Assembly: GCF_937924975.1 (NCBI RefSeq) | Contig: NZ_CALEYG010000008.1 | Span: 1 to 36,251, forward strand | DNA: 36,251 nucleotides | DNA from: an uncultured Stomatobaculum sp. | GTDB taxonomy: Bacteria > Bacillota > Clostridia > Lachnospirales > Lachnospiraceae | Direction of reading: 5' to 3' | Part shown: piece after piece, positions 16,670-25,316 of the stretch | Numbering within the stretch: the first letter of the stretch is position 1 | Layout of the letters: every line of letters starts with the position of its first letter | Notes under the pieces: model-generated | Databases searched by the model: none | The model's input: only the letters and a program-made list of their open reading frames with translations | Told to the model about the DNA's origin: nothing | Program-made: the position numbers and the translations under genes

Positions 16670-16687
16670 TTTAGCGTCCTCCTTTAC

Positions 16688-16731
16688 ATAAAAATAACCC
16701 TTCCGAACCAAACCAATTGGAACGGAAGGGT
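16688..16731 (-). terminator. Terminator after the 101-residue gene
   Basis: Perfect 9-bp stem ACCCTTCCG/CGGAAGGGT (16697-16731), followed on the minus strand by TTATTTTTATG. It ends the transcript of the small gene at 16748-17050. Confidence 0.65.
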
Positions 16732-16747
16732 ATGTAATCGTCAGTTT

Positions 16748-17050
16748 TTATAACCCCGGCTGTTGCAGGTATAACATCAGTAACTGATTTGAGAGTTCCG
16801 GCGTAAGCTGGCCAAGCTTTGCCAGTTCTTGCATAGTACGAAGAATCTCACTGCGTTCTCTCGTTTTTGCATTGATTGCAATTGCAATCAATTCCCTCTG
16901 GGCCTTAGTTCTCTGATAACTGAGAAGAGGTTCAGCCAAAGCCATTGGAATAGCCTTAAGAAGCTCTGCTGTGAACTCGGTAAAAGAGGTTGCTGCGGTT
17001 GCTACGGATAAATCTGTGCCCACTTGTGTTCCCGTCACGATCTCGTACAT
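16748..17050 (-). CDS. Hypothetical helical protein
   Basis: A 100-residue protein, MYEIVTGTQVGTDLSVATAA at the start, then helices (ELLKAIPMALAEPLLSYQRT, RSEILRTMQELAKLGQLTPE) and a Leu-rich end (LLMLYLQQPGL). No known domain is recognised. The ATG at 17050 has GAGGAG at 7-base spacing; the longer frame to 17086 adds a basic leader without a ribosome site. It sits between the two topoisomerase remnants, with its own terminator downstream, so it may be a separate small unit or an inserted gene. There is no basis to assign a function. Confidence 0.6.
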   Translation of the reverse strand: MYEIVTGTQVGTDLSVATAATSFTEFTAELLKAIPMALAEPLLSYQRTKAQRELIAIAINAKTRERSEILRTMQELAKLGQLTPELSNQLLMLYLQQPGL

Positions 17051-17127
17051 AACGTTGCTCCTCTCTTTCTTATTTGTTGTCTTCATTATATCATCATCAA
17101 AACGTATAATCTATTACAATTCTTGTC

Positions 17128-17772
17128 TCAAACCAGATAAAACGGCGTGGACCGAAACACCGCAATCTCTGTGTCACGCATGACCACCATGGCCAGCGTT
17201 GGTATCATCACGCGGTCGACATTCAGCGTCGAACCATACAGGCATGAAAAAAGCCGGGTAGCGTTGATACCGGCTATCCAGTCGCTACGCTCCCGGCAAA
17301 GGACAGTTTCGAACAAAGCATCGCATTTTGTTGATGGCTTCAACTGATTGAAACTGTCCCTTATGGTCTGATTCTCCATGCCGGAAATCCAGAGCCTCTG
17401 AAAAGGCTTCTTGTATTTCGCCTAGTGTTACACAATGCGAAAAATCAGCTCTCTCGCTTCCAGCATCTGTCGCGTAAACCAGGCTCTTCACATCCTCCCA
17501 ATTCATATGCTTACACAGAATCATAAACTGTTTTCTCGTGGACACAGACACCTGATACTGCCACTGCTCCGGTAGTATCAGCAATGCCTCCGGGCGCCAT
17601 TTGGCATAGCCCTCACGGTAAGCCGCCGCGCAGAGAGTGCTACCAGATATCCCACGCACCAGCTGACAATATAGCCCTCTCCGGAAAGGTGTCCTTCACA
17701 GGGCCTGTTGGCACCGAGAACCTTGGCAAGCACCTTCGCAAGAGAAGGCTTTTCGGCAATGACGTGTTTCAT
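17128..17772 (-). pseudogene. DNA topoisomerase III pseudogene (topB-like)
   Basis: Three successive frames give pieces of one type IA topoisomerase. First, from ATG 17772, MKHVIAEKPSLAKVLAKVLG to GEGYIVSWCVGYLVAL. A shift then gives AAYREGYAKWRPEALLILPE and LVYATDAGSERADFSH, where the Toprim acidic motif should continue GREGEL. Another shift gives CRERSDWIAGINATRLFSCL and LNVDRVMIPTLAMVVM, ending FYLV and stop at 17128. The active-site Tyr region and C-terminal zinc fingers are missing. Intact homologs of about 700 residues are common in Tn1549/CTn elements at this place in the operon. It is certainly inactive. Confidence 0.85.
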
Positions 17773-17785
17773 ATTTGTCTCTCCC

Positions 17786-18418
17786 TCATAACTCCGGTTC
17801 CTTCGGTTTTGCCTTACTCCTTTTTCTTTTCTGCGGGTGCTCAGTCTCTTTCAGCTTGGCTACCACCGATTCCGCCTCGGCAACCTTCTGTTTCCGTAAA
17901 TCCAGTTGCTCCAAAGAAGTAGCATAGGAAGACCTCGGCAGGGGAAGCGTACATTGCTCAAGAAACGAGTAATAATTCGTTGCATTCCCGACAATGACAT
18001 GATCTAACACCTTGATTCCCATCATGTTAAAGGCCTGCACCAGTTGATCTGTAATGGAGATGTCTTCCTTGCTGGGCTTCAGCTTGCCGGAGGGATGGTT
18101 GTGGAACAGCAGTACATTCGAAGCGTTGCTTAAAATGGTCGACTTCAATGTTTCCCGCGGATGAACCAGCGAAGAATTCAGCGTGCCCATGCTGATAATG
18201 TTTAAATTGATCGGTCTATTATCAACCTGCAGATTGATGAGGCCAAAAACCTCACGATCATAGTCGAGAAGTGCATCCGCTACCAGCTGTACCGCAGCTT
18301 CCGGAGAATCAATCTTTGTCTCGGAATACAGCGACCGCTCTTTGACCAGACGAATACCGACCTGCTCAAGCTGAAAGCCGTCCCTGTCTGCTTCGTAGAG
18401 ATCAGGCTTTTTCGTCAC
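17786..18418 (-). CDS. RadC/JAB-domain protein
   Basis: About 210 residues with a RadC-type JAMM domain. LLFHNHPSGKLKPSKEDIS carries the HxH...S..D metal signature, preceded by the typical GTLNSSLVHPRETLKSTIL. The C-terminal tail is Lys/Glu rich. RadC-like JAB proteins are frequent in mobile elements; their biochemical role is still unsettled. Of two start options, the GTG at 18418 has AGGAGG at 8-base spacing, while the ATG at 18424 is only 2 bases from it, so GTG is preferred. It overlaps the 47-residue gene upstream, suggesting coupling. It follows the DUF4366 gene in the transfer operon. Confidence 0.85.
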   Translation of the reverse strand: MTKKPDLYEADRDGFQLEQVGIRLVKERSLYSETKIDSPEAAVQLVADALLDYDREVFGLINLQVDNRPINLNIISMGTLNSSLVHPRETLKSTILSNASNVLLFHNHPSGKLKPSKEDISITDQLVQAFNMMGIKVLDHVIVGNATNYYSFLEQCTLPLPRSSYATSLEQLDLRKQKVAEAESVVAKLKETEHPQKRKRSKAKPKEPEL

Positions 18419-18545
18419 CGTCATCACCTCCTTTTTGCAGGGAAACGGTGAGAATGAACTTTTCATCCTTCAGCTCTTCCAGGCGCTCGCGGAGCCCTTC
18501 CACCGTCAGTTCCGTTGCGTGTGCTTTACACTTATTCTTTTTCAT
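18402..18545 (-). CDS. Small conserved-type ICE protein
   Basis: A 47-residue protein, MKKNKCKAHATELTVEGLRE then RLEELKDEKFILTVSLQKGG. It has a basic start and one amphipathic helix. The ATG at 18545 has AGGAGG upstream (GGAGGAGGTTGC ATG). It lies between DUF4366 and the RadC-like gene, overlapping the latter, as expected of a small gene in the same operon. The longer frame to 18698 is just the shadow of the acidic end of DUF4366. No function can be assigned. Confidence 0.6.
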   Translation of the reverse strand: MKKNKCKAHATELTVEGLRERLEELKDEKFILTVSLQKGGDDGDEKA

Positions 18546-18573
18546 GCAACCTCCTCCTTTCGTGAAACTCCCC

Positions 18574-19314
18574 TTACGCTTGATCCTCGTCCCCGCTGCT
18601 TTTAACTTCCGACTCCTCCGGCCCGTCCTCCTCGTCAGTCTCATCATCCTCCGGGAATTCATAGGCCTCTTCGTCATCCTCATCCACATAATCGGCATCC
18701 GGATCCGGTCTCAGCGCAGCGGTCTGCTTTTTCTTCGACTGCAAGTAGAGGTATCCGATGGCACCGGCAGCCAGCGCAATAACGACACCGACCAGAGGAA
18801 GGGGATGGACGGGTTTCTTTTCCTTCACTGTGGGATCCGGCGCAGAATCCTGCACTGCACCGGCCGCAGAAGGCGTCGCAACGGCAGCACCCGTAGCATT
18901 ATTCTTTTCGTTCTGGGCTGCCTTATAGTCGGCTACCTGCTTCTCATCCATCAGGGCAAACAGATCCTCCTCATCCACCATGTTCAGGAAGTGCACGTTT
19001 TCCTCGCCCTTATCATTGCGGTCGATGATCAGATAGAAGTAGTTACCGGACTTGGTTACCAGAGTGATAAACTGCCTTCCCTGTCCTGCCTGCGACCCGA
19101 TGTCATCGACCAGTGTCAGATTTCCGTTTGGTGTCAGCGGACGGGTATCTTCCTCAGGGCGCGTTTCCGCCTCCGTGGTTGCTTCCTCTGCGACGGCATC
19201 GGTAGTCATCGTAGTGCTCTCTGTCTCCGTAGCAAAGGCAAAGCAGGCCACGGAAATGCTTCCGCACAGCAATGCTCCGGCCATAAAGCCAGCCATCAGT
19301 CTCTTAATACGCAT
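18574..19314 (-). CDS. DUF4366-type secreted/membrane transfer protein
   Basis: A 246-residue protein with an N-terminal signal-like segment (RLMAGFMAGALLCGSISVAC). An acidic Thr/Glu linker comes next, then a folded middle (LTLVDDIGSQAGQGRQFITL, FYLIIDRNDKGEENVHFLNM) typical of DUF4366. Near residue 190 a membrane segment (LPLVGVVIALAAGAIGYLYL) leads into a very acidic cytoplasmic tail. It is therefore anchored with its main domain outside. The ATG at 19314 lies 6 bases from AGGAGG; the ATG at 19320 touches that site. It overlaps DUF4315 upstream. It is found next to the NlpC/P60 gene in Tn1549-type elements, so a part in the cell-envelope side of the transfer channel is likely. Confidence 0.8.
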   Translation of the reverse strand: MRIKRLMAGFMAGALLCGSISVACFAFATETESTTMTTDAVAEEATTEAETRPEEDTRPLTPNGNLTLVDDIGSQAGQGRQFITLVTKSGNYFYLIIDRNDKGEENVHFLNMVDEEDLFALMDEKQVADYKAAQNEKNNATGAAVATPSAAGAVQDSAPDPTVKEKKPVHPLPLVGVVIALAAGAIGYLYLQSKKKQTAALRPDPDADYVDEDDEEAYEFPEDDETDEEDGPEESEVKSSGDEDQA

Positions 19315-19570
19315 TTTCATCCTCCTGTTCCTTGTTACCGGTCGATTCAGCGGTCTCCGCAGGGTAAACGCCAACCATACCCTGCCCTGCCAGGGCAATC
19401 ACCTTTGCCAGCTGCTCGGGCGTCAGATTCGCCGCGTGAACCATTGTATGAATCACGCTGTTCTCCTCTTCGCGATAGCGACTCTCCAGTTCCTTGACGC
19501 GCTGTGTCCACACGGCCTGCTTGACGCGGGCACGCTTCAAATCAGCACCGATTTTCTCAAGCTTTGTCAT
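19304..19570 (-). CDS. DUF4315 family protein
   Basis: An 88-residue protein: MTKLEKIGADLKRARVKQAV, RVKELESRYREEENSVIHTM and NLTPEQLAKVIALAGQG. The coiled-coil first half followed by a short helix pair is the layout of DUF4315 proteins. These lie beside DUF4366 and NlpC/P60 genes in Tn1549/CTn elements. The end overlaps the DUF4366 start. It is cytoplasmic by sequence; the role in transfer is unknown. Confidence 0.8.
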   Translation of the reverse strand: MTKLEKIGADLKRARVKQAVWTQRVKELESRYREEENSVIHTMVHAANLTPEQLAKVIALAGQGMVGVYPAETAESTGNKEQEDENAY

Positions 19571-19584
19571 TGTGTTCCTCCTTA

Positions 19585-21300
19585 TTACGGCAGACGTCCG
19601 AAGCAGTAAAAATGCCGCTGCCAGTAGGGCGTATTGATAGATGCATACGAGATTGGATTTCCGCAGTGAATCATCATCCCGTTTCCGACATAAATACCGA
19701 CATGGCTGGCTCCCGAAGTGTTATAGGTACCACGGAAAAAGACCAGATCTCCGGGCTTTGCATCACTTGCCCGGATAGTCTGGCAGTAGTTCTTTAGCCC
19801 ATTTGCCGTAAGCCTACCCACATTCCAGCCGTTGCCACAGTGGTTGATGACCCAACTCACAAAACCGGAACAGTCGAAGCTTGTCGAAGGCGATGACCCG
19901 CCCCACACATAGGGATAACCCAGGTATTTTTCCGCTTCATTGACCATGTTCCGAAAGCGCTCATCCGTAAGTGCTTCACCAGGAATGTCGTAGTCAAGGT
20001 AATCACTTCCGGCAGAAACAAAGGCCTCATCCTCGAATAGCTTCGCCTTATTCCCCTTGGTCAGCAGCAGAATTCCATAGCGCTCCGCCTGTTTTTCCGT
20101 CATGCCGCCGGACTCTGCGATGACATGCCCGAGGTTTTTATTGGTCAACGTAATGTTGAGGATGTAGTACTCATACTCAACCTCGACCTCTTCACTGTCT
20201 TCCGTGGTCTCTCCGGTGACAGGATCCATGCTTGTGCTGGTGTGCGTTTCGGTTCTGGTGCGCGTTTCCACCACCTCCTCGATATTCAGCACATACTGCA
20301 GATGAAAGAGTCTCCGTAACGTGTCCTGCACCTCCGCCCTCGTATAGTCCTCGAACTGCGTGGTCAGATACGCCGCGAGCTGATAGGGATCATGCCCGAT
20401 TTCATCCAAGTGAAAGTTGTATTCGTCATATCCCGGATGCGTTGCCTGGATAGAATCAATCTGCCTCTGCAAATCAGCCTCAAGCGCCTTATAGTCTTCA
20501 TTGGCCCCGATGATATCCCCATCCTTTGCGGTGAATGTCGTCGCTACCACTGCGCCGAAGCCGCTCGGCAGGAAGGCCGAACAGGAAGACAACGCGGATG
20601 ATAAGGCCATAATGAGCAGGGCCAGTCCGGCAATTGTTAGAATCATTTGCGGATGCTCCGCGATATATTCAATCCCTTTATCTTTCAGCTCCGAAAGTCT
20701 CTGGGCAATGGATTTCACCTCGGTCACGCCTTCCTTTGTAGCGGAACCGCCTTTTGCCGCCGCCTGTTCCGCCCGCCTTGCGGCAGCGTATTCCTGCCGG
20801 ATTGCTTTCTTCTGCTTCATGCGGGAAATCGGATTGGAAAATACCTCCGGATATTCCGCCATGCGCTGCTGAAAGATTGCTTCTACATTTGCTGTGTCTG
20901 CCTTGGCTTGCAGCTGTGCAGCTTTTTGATAGGCCTTCAGCTTCTTGCTATAGACAGTATGATTGACAGTGCGAATACCGGTCTCCGTGCCATCCGTAGC
21001 TGTATTTGCCGCCTCAACAGCCGTATTATTGTCCTGATTGTCCTTTGCCACCTGGCTGTGAAGTTTTTTGGAAACCGTAGCCGTTACAGAATGTGTTGCC
21101 TTACCGCCTTGTTTCTGAAAGCTAAGCTTTGTCCTGTGCCGCGTAGCCGCGTCAGATATCGGATTCCTTTTCTTCCGGATTTTCTTTGCTACACGCTCAG
21201 CCTTATCTGCTGCTTTTTCAGCCCTGGTTTCCGCTTTTTTTTCTCTGGGCTTTGCCAATACTTCTTCGGTTAACCGGGGGCGGGACGCTTTCCTTGCCAT
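19585..21300 (-). CDS. NlpC/P60 cell-wall hydrolase of the transfer system
   Basis: A 571-residue membrane-anchored enzyme. A long basic N-terminal cytoplasmic region precedes one membrane segment at about 220-240 (MILTIAGLALLIMALSSALS). An extracellular domain follows (about 250-400), and the C-terminal 120 residues are an NlpC/P60 peptidase. Catalytic Cys is in FDCSGFVSWV, the first His in SHVGIYVG and the second in MMIHCGNP. It would open peptidoglycan for the conjugation channel, the VirB1-like role. The ATG at 21300 has AGGAGG. It lies 3 bases after VirB4, in the CD1108-type place of the operon. All catalytic motifs appear intact. Confidence 0.92.
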   Translation of the reverse strand: MARKASRPRLTEEVLAKPREKKAETRAEKAADKAERVAKKIRKKRNPISDAATRHRTKLSFQKQGGKATHSVTATVSKKLHSQVAKDNQDNNTAVEAANTATDGTETGIRTVNHTVYSKKLKAYQKAAQLQAKADTANVEAIFQQRMAEYPEVFSNPISRMKQKKAIRQEYAAARRAEQAAAKGGSATKEGVTEVKSIAQRLSELKDKGIEYIAEHPQMILTIAGLALLIMALSSALSSCSAFLPSGFGAVVATTFTAKDGDIIGANEDYKALEADLQRQIDSIQATHPGYDEYNFHLDEIGHDPYQLAAYLTTQFEDYTRAEVQDTLRRLFHLQYVLNIEEVVETRTRTETHTSTSMDPVTGETTEDSEEVEVEYEYYILNITLTNKNLGHVIAESGGMTEKQAERYGILLLTKGNKAKLFEDEAFVSAGSDYLDYDIPGEALTDERFRNMVNEAEKYLGYPYVWGGSSPSTSFDCSGFVSWVINHCGNGWNVGRLTANGLKNYCQTIRASDAKPGDLVFFRGTYNTSGASHVGIYVGNGMMIHCGNPISYASINTPYWQRHFYCFGRLP

Positions 21301-21303
21301 AAT

Positions 21304-23829
21304 TTACGCCTCCTTTGTCCGCTGCATCGGCAGGTGCTTTGCACTCCCCATACCGTCCGCAACCCATTTTTCTCCCGCCTGTCCGGTTTCGTGTCCTGCC
21401 GCCTGCACCTCGGATAACTTGGTCGTCATGATCTTATACAGCTGAAGATCCGTCGGAAAATGGTCCACGAAGGGGAGAATGACATTGCCGTAGAACAAGA
21501 GTCCTTCGCCCTCGCCGGAGTGCGTCACATAGGACAACTGGTGTGGGGAGATGTTCAGCTGCTGCGCCAGAATCTGCCGGTCACCGGCAGCCTGATTCAG
21601 CATATATACGAAGTCGGAGTTTTCGAAGATGTTCTCTACCTCGCGGCTGGATAAGAGATCCTTTACATTCTGGGTGATGCCGGTCGGAATGCCGCCCCAT
21701 TTGCGGAAGCGCTTCCAGATTTCCACGGAATAGGACGCTGTCTGTTCCTCTTTGAGAAGAAGGTGGAACTCGTCCATATAGTAGCGGGTGGTCTTTCCGG
21801 CGGAACGATTGGCCGTGACACGTCCCCAGACCTGATCCTGCACAATCAGCATTCCAAGCTTTTTCAGTTGCTTGCCAAGTTCCTTGATGTCATAGCAGAC
21901 AAAGCGGTTCTGAATGTCCACATTGGTTCTGTGGTTGAAGAGATTGAGAGAGCCCTTCACATAGATTTCAAGCGCTGCCGCCACACGCTTTGCCTCTGTT
22001 TCCTCCTGTTTTAAGAGGGCATTGTACAGGTCTTCCAGAAGGGGCATATTTTCCGGCTTCGGATCCTCAAAATAGTGCCGGTAGATCTGGTGGACACAAC
22101 GGTCAATCACGGTCTTCTCAATCGGCTGCAGGCCATCCTTGCCGCCTACAACCAGCTCGCAGAGAGACAGGATAAAGTCAGCCTTGAGCGCCAGAGGGTT
22201 ATCCTCCTCGCTGTAGGAATCATTGATGTCCATGGGATTGATATACTGCGTGCTGGTCGGGCTGATTTTGATGACCTGCCCTTCCATGCAGTTGGCCAGA
22301 GCCGTATACTCGGCCTCCGGATCACAGATAATCAGGTCGTCATCCGTCACCAGAAAGGCATTGGCAATCTCTCTCTTCGCCGAGAAAGACTTGCCGGAAC
22401 CGGGTGTCCCGAGAATCAAGCCGTTCGGGTTTTTCAGTTTCTTACGGTCCACCATAATCAGGTTGTTGGACAGCGCATTCAGGCCGTAGTAAAGCGCCTC
22501 ACTTCCGGTCTGAAACAGTTCCTGTGTGGTGAAGGGAACAAAGATTGCCGTTGAACTTGTGGTCAGCGCACGCTGGATCTCGATGAGGTTGTTTGCCAGC
22601 GGTAGGCTACTCATAAGCCCCTGTTCCTGCTGGAAGTCGAGTCTTCGAAGATTGCAGTTATGCTTCTGCGCAATCGAAGATGCCTGAAACACATTGTTTT
22701 CCAGTTCCTGATCCGTCTTCCCAGTATTCATAATCAGGAAGGTAATCAGGAACATACGCTCGTTCTGCGACTGCAGCTCCTCTAAGAGAGCCTTTGCGTC
22801 CTTCCCGTAGGTTGCAAGATCCGAAGGGATGATGTCCATGTCATACCCGGAACGGACGGCCTTTTTCTGCTCTTCGATTTTGCTTCGGTCGAGCTCCGTG
22901 ATGGTGTGCTTAATCTGTTTGATGGCAGTTGTCTGATTCACCGACTGAACGTGCATCGTCACAATCTGGCTGGACTCCGTGTCCAAGAAATCCTTCAGCA
23001 TCTGATCCGAGAGATCCGATGCCGTGATTTGCAGATAGCTCATGGCTCCCTTCAAATCCCCCATCGTAAAAGTCCTGCTACCGGGGAAGGAGAACGAGGT
23101 TGGCGCGATAAAATCCTTCACGGAGAGACCGGAACCCGCAAGCCAGCTCCAGTCAAAAAAGAAGCGGTCATGGTCACCCATGTGGAACATGGCGTGCATC
23201 AGTTGCAGGCGCTCCCTGCCGTTTAATACCCTGGCGGAAACACCGAGGCGCTTTAAGTTATTCATCATATCCGTCTGTACATGTTGAAGCCTTGGCTTAG
23301 CCTCGCGCATAGAATCCGCTTCGATTCCGAAGGTAATATACTTGGTCTTTGTCAGACCGTTATTCCCCTGTGCCAGTTGGGTTCTCAGCATCTGGCTGTA
23401 CTCGTTTCGAATGCCGTTAAAGTGGTCATTCCGGCAGGGAATACGAACTTTTTTCTCAAAGCTTTCTGCGTCCGTTGCCATATTCATAAAGGACAGTTCA
23501 AAGTGAATCGTGCTGTCAAAAGAGTTCAGGAAGGCACACCACTCTTCGAAGATTGCGGTCTTGTCCTCCTGCTGTGCCAGCTGGTAGTTGATATCCTGAT
23601 ACTGAATGGTCAGGGTATAGTAGCGATCCGTTACCCTGCAGATTCCGTCCGGAAACATGCGCTGAAACGGAATTGAATCCTGGGCGCTGCGGGGGATTCC
23701 GTCATCGCTTCTCGCTTTCCTGATAATCTGCAGAATCTCTTTTTCCTGCGCCTTACTCAAGTTCTTCGGTAGATTCAGCTCTCTTTTCCCCGTTTTTCGG
23801 AACGGATTTCTCATCGTAAACAAAGGCAT
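21304..23829 (-). CDS. virB4: VirB4-like conjugation ATPase
   Basis: An 841-residue type IV secretion ATPase that powers DNA transfer. Walker A GLILGTPGSGKSFSAKRE is near residue 475, and the Walker B region RYYMDEFHLLLKE is near 690. The N-terminal 400 residues form the usual VirB4/TraE domain. Length is normal for the Tn1549-type family. The ATG at 23829 follows the PrgI stop directly, the AGGAGG being inside the last PrgI codons. No frameshift or missing motif is visible. It works at the inner face of the membrane with PrgI and the TrbL/VirB6-like protein upstream. Confidence 0.94.
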   Translation of the reverse strand: MPLFTMRNPFRKTGKRELNLPKNLSKAQEKEILQIIRKARSDDGIPRSAQDSIPFQRMFPDGICRVTDRYYTLTIQYQDINYQLAQQEDKTAIFEEWCAFLNSFDSTIHFELSFMNMATDAESFEKKVRIPCRNDHFNGIRNEYSQMLRTQLAQGNNGLTKTKYITFGIEADSMREAKPRLQHVQTDMMNNLKRLGVSARVLNGRERLQLMHAMFHMGDHDRFFFDWSWLAGSGLSVKDFIAPTSFSFPGSRTFTMGDLKGAMSYLQITASDLSDQMLKDFLDTESSQIVTMHVQSVNQTTAIKQIKHTITELDRSKIEEQKKAVRSGYDMDIIPSDLATYGKDAKALLEELQSQNERMFLITFLIMNTGKTDQELENNVFQASSIAQKHNCNLRRLDFQQEQGLMSSLPLANNLIEIQRALTTSSTAIFVPFTTQELFQTGSEALYYGLNALSNNLIMVDRKKLKNPNGLILGTPGSGKSFSAKREIANAFLVTDDDLIICDPEAEYTALANCMEGQVIKISPTSTQYINPMDINDSYSEEDNPLALKADFILSLCELVVGGKDGLQPIEKTVIDRCVHQIYRHYFEDPKPENMPLLEDLYNALLKQEETEAKRVAAALEIYVKGSLNLFNHRTNVDIQNRFVCYDIKELGKQLKKLGMLIVQDQVWGRVTANRSAGKTTRYYMDEFHLLLKEEQTASYSVEIWKRFRKWGGIPTGITQNVKDLLSSREVENIFENSDFVYMLNQAAGDRQILAQQLNISPHQLSYVTHSGEGEGLLFYGNVILPFVDHFPTDLQLYKIMTTKLSEVQAAGHETGQAGEKWVADGMGSAKHLPMQRTKEA

Positions 23830-24234
23830 TTACCTCCTTTCAGGTTTCTTCTTCGCAGCACCGGATGTAGCCTGCAGAACATGCTCGATTTCCCTCTCAA
23901 GCTCCGCCTGACGGATCAGTGCCGCATAATAGTTATTGGTGCGATAGGGACGAACTTTAGGTCTTACGAACTTGGCCTCAATAAACTGCTTTGCAATCTT
24001 CTCAAGCGGCTGCCCGTCCTTTTCATACATTCCGAGGAAAAAGAACGGCAGCATGATGACCATCATGCAAATGACCGCCATGCTGGTCGTACCGAGTGTT
24101 TTGAGCAAAAAGAAAGACGGGACACCAATCAGTGCTCCCGCCCCAAAGCAGATAAGCTGACGTTTTGTCAGGTTAAAAAGAATTTTGGATTTGACCCTCG
24201 TTAAATCCCGAGGGACAGGGATATAAGCTGCCAT
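23830..24234 (-). CDS. PrgI-family membrane protein
   Basis: A 134-residue protein of the PrgI family. MAAYIPVPRDLTRVKSKILF is the usual start, followed by two close membrane segments (LICFGAGALIGVPSFFLL and MAVICMMVIMLPFFFLGMY) and a charged cytoplasmic tail. In Gram-positive conjugation systems PrgI is the VirB3-like partner of VirB4. The ATG at 24234 has AGGAGG at 6-base spacing. It abuts virB4, forming one translational unit. It is intact. Confidence 0.9.
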   Translation of the reverse strand: MAAYIPVPRDLTRVKSKILFNLTKRQLICFGAGALIGVPSFFLLKTLGTTSMAVICMMVIMLPFFFLGMYEKDGQPLEKIAKQFIEAKFVRPKVRPYRTNNYYAALIRQAELEREIEHVLQATSGAAKKKPERR

Positions 24235-24249
24235 ATAACACCTCCTGCC

Positions 24250-25116
24250 TCAGTGCGCCGCGAAAATGCTCTTTGCAATCGAGCCTGTCTTGAATAAGGT
24301 AAAGCACAATAACACCGTATACCCGACAACGCCCCAGATGGAGCCGATGATATCACTGGAGATGGTGATTCCCTGAATCAGCACTGCGTAGATGCCGACG
24401 CAAATCATGATAAGGAAACCCTGAAAGCCAAGAGCAAGCATGGATTTGAGATAATTCTGCCCCGCCGCGCTCTGCTCACGATTCCCGAAGGTCGAGAACG
24501 GAATCGGCGCCATACTGGTCATCAGGTAGATTTCAATCATTCGGCCGTAGACGATTACAAAAATCACAACGCTAAGCGCCTTTATTGTGAACTGTAGTAT
24601 CATGCTCTGCAGATACAGTCCAAAGAGTTCTCCGATATCCATCCCTTCCAGGGTATGCCGCATGGTCTCTAAGGCGCTTCCATTCACCGCCGTGCTACCG
24701 GCAATCAGACCGCCTGCGCTGTTAATGACATGCTGTGCCACATCAAAGACCGCCATCACAATGTTGAAGGTATTGCTAATGAGCGTGACTGCCACAAAGG
24801 TCTTGAAAATCCATTTGAAGAAAATCCACGTCTCAAAGTTTGCAAGGTTATTGTGGTCAATAATCATCTGAATCAGTTCGCAGCAGGCAATGAAGGTGAG
24901 AATCAGACCTGCAATCGGAAGTATGACGGACTCGGAAATATTCCGTATCAGGGAGAAGATCCCCGGCGAAAAGTTCGCCGGGGTAGTCCCCACCTGTGTT
25001 GCAATATCACCAACCTGCGTGTTTACCGAATCAAAGAGTCCCGACAGCTGGATCATGATGCCGTTGACAAGAATCCCCTTCATCCATGTGCCAATCTGCT
25101 GGAGTACGTCTTCCAA
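24250..25116 (-). CDS. TrbL/VirB6-like channel protein
   Basis: A 288-residue polytopic membrane protein with at least five hydrophobic segments, among them VILPIAGLILTFIACCELIQ, IFFKWIFKTFVAVTLISNTF, TIKALSVVIFVIVYGRMIEI and ALGFQGFLIMICVGIYAVLI. This fits the TrbL/VirB6-type channel subunit in Tn1549/CTn elements, always found next to Maff-2 and PrgI. The start is a TTG at 25116 with AAAGGAG at 9-base spacing. The Maff-2 remnant ends 17 bases upstream. Now the operon begins inside the inserted element, so its original promoter has been separated. Confidence 0.85.
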   Translation of the reverse strand: MEDVLQQIGTWMKGILVNGIMIQLSGLFDSVNTQVGDIATQVGTTPANFSPGIFSLIRNISESVILPIAGLILTFIACCELIQMIIDHNNLANFETWIFFKWIFKTFVAVTLISNTFNIVMAVFDVAQHVINSAGGLIAGSTAVNGSALETMRHTLEGMDIGELFGLYLQSMILQFTIKALSVVIFVIVYGRMIEIYLMTSMAPIPFSTFGNREQSAAGQNYLKSMLALGFQGFLIMICVGIYAVLIQGITISSDIIGSIWGVVGYTVLLCFTLFKTGSIAKSIFAAH

Positions 25117-25133
25117 TTCTTAACACTCCTTTC

Positions 25134-25232
25134 TCAACCGAAAAGTCCGGCAAGCTGGGGCACCAGCGTGATGCCGATGAGCGCGACACCACCGCCCGCC
25201 ATCAGCTGCTTCATGCCCTGCGACTTTGCTGA
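25134..25232 (-). pseudogene. Maff-2 gene cut by the nested element
   Basis: Minus-strand reading gives SAKSQGMKQLMAGGGVALIG, then ITLVPQLAGLFG and a TGA stop at 25134. This is the C-terminal half of Maff-2, a small membrane protein normally encoded between VirD4/TraG and the TrbL-like gene in Tn1549-type ICEs. The frame match ends at the TCA codon at 25230-25232; upstream the sequence is unrelated and leads into the serine recombinase unit. The N-terminal half and the VirD4 gene are not in the window. It is unlikely to function. Confidence 0.8.
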
Positions 25233-25240
25233 TGTGTGAT
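25229..25240. mobile_element. Left junction of the nested transposon
   Basis: The Maff-2 coding match stops at CTGATG. A GA dinucleotide at 25231-25232 is exactly at the break, the crossover dinucleotide used by TnpX/TndX-type large serine recombinases. From here the nested element runs to beyond the window end. The matching right end was not seen. Confidence 0.6.
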
Positions 25241-25275
25241 AAAGAAGTAGTAGAAGTGTAAAAAATTTTGCCGTT

Positions 25276-25308
25276 CCTATCCGGCGTTTGCGCATTGCGC
25301 CGGATAGG
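25276..25308 (-). terminator. Hairpin after the recombinase gene
   Basis: Perfect 11-bp stem CCTATCCGGCG/CGCCGGATAGG with an 11-base loop. On the minus strand AAAATTTTTT follows about 10 bases later. It lies just beyond the recombinase stop and inside the left end of the nested element. A terminator role is likely; a recombinase-site role is also possible. Confidence 0.5.
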
Positions 25309-25316
25309 TCGGGCGG

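Noticed and set aside
18448..19497. Plus-strand frame of 349 codons
   Set aside because: Antisense to DUF4366 and DUF4315, with low-complexity composition mirroring the acidic tail.
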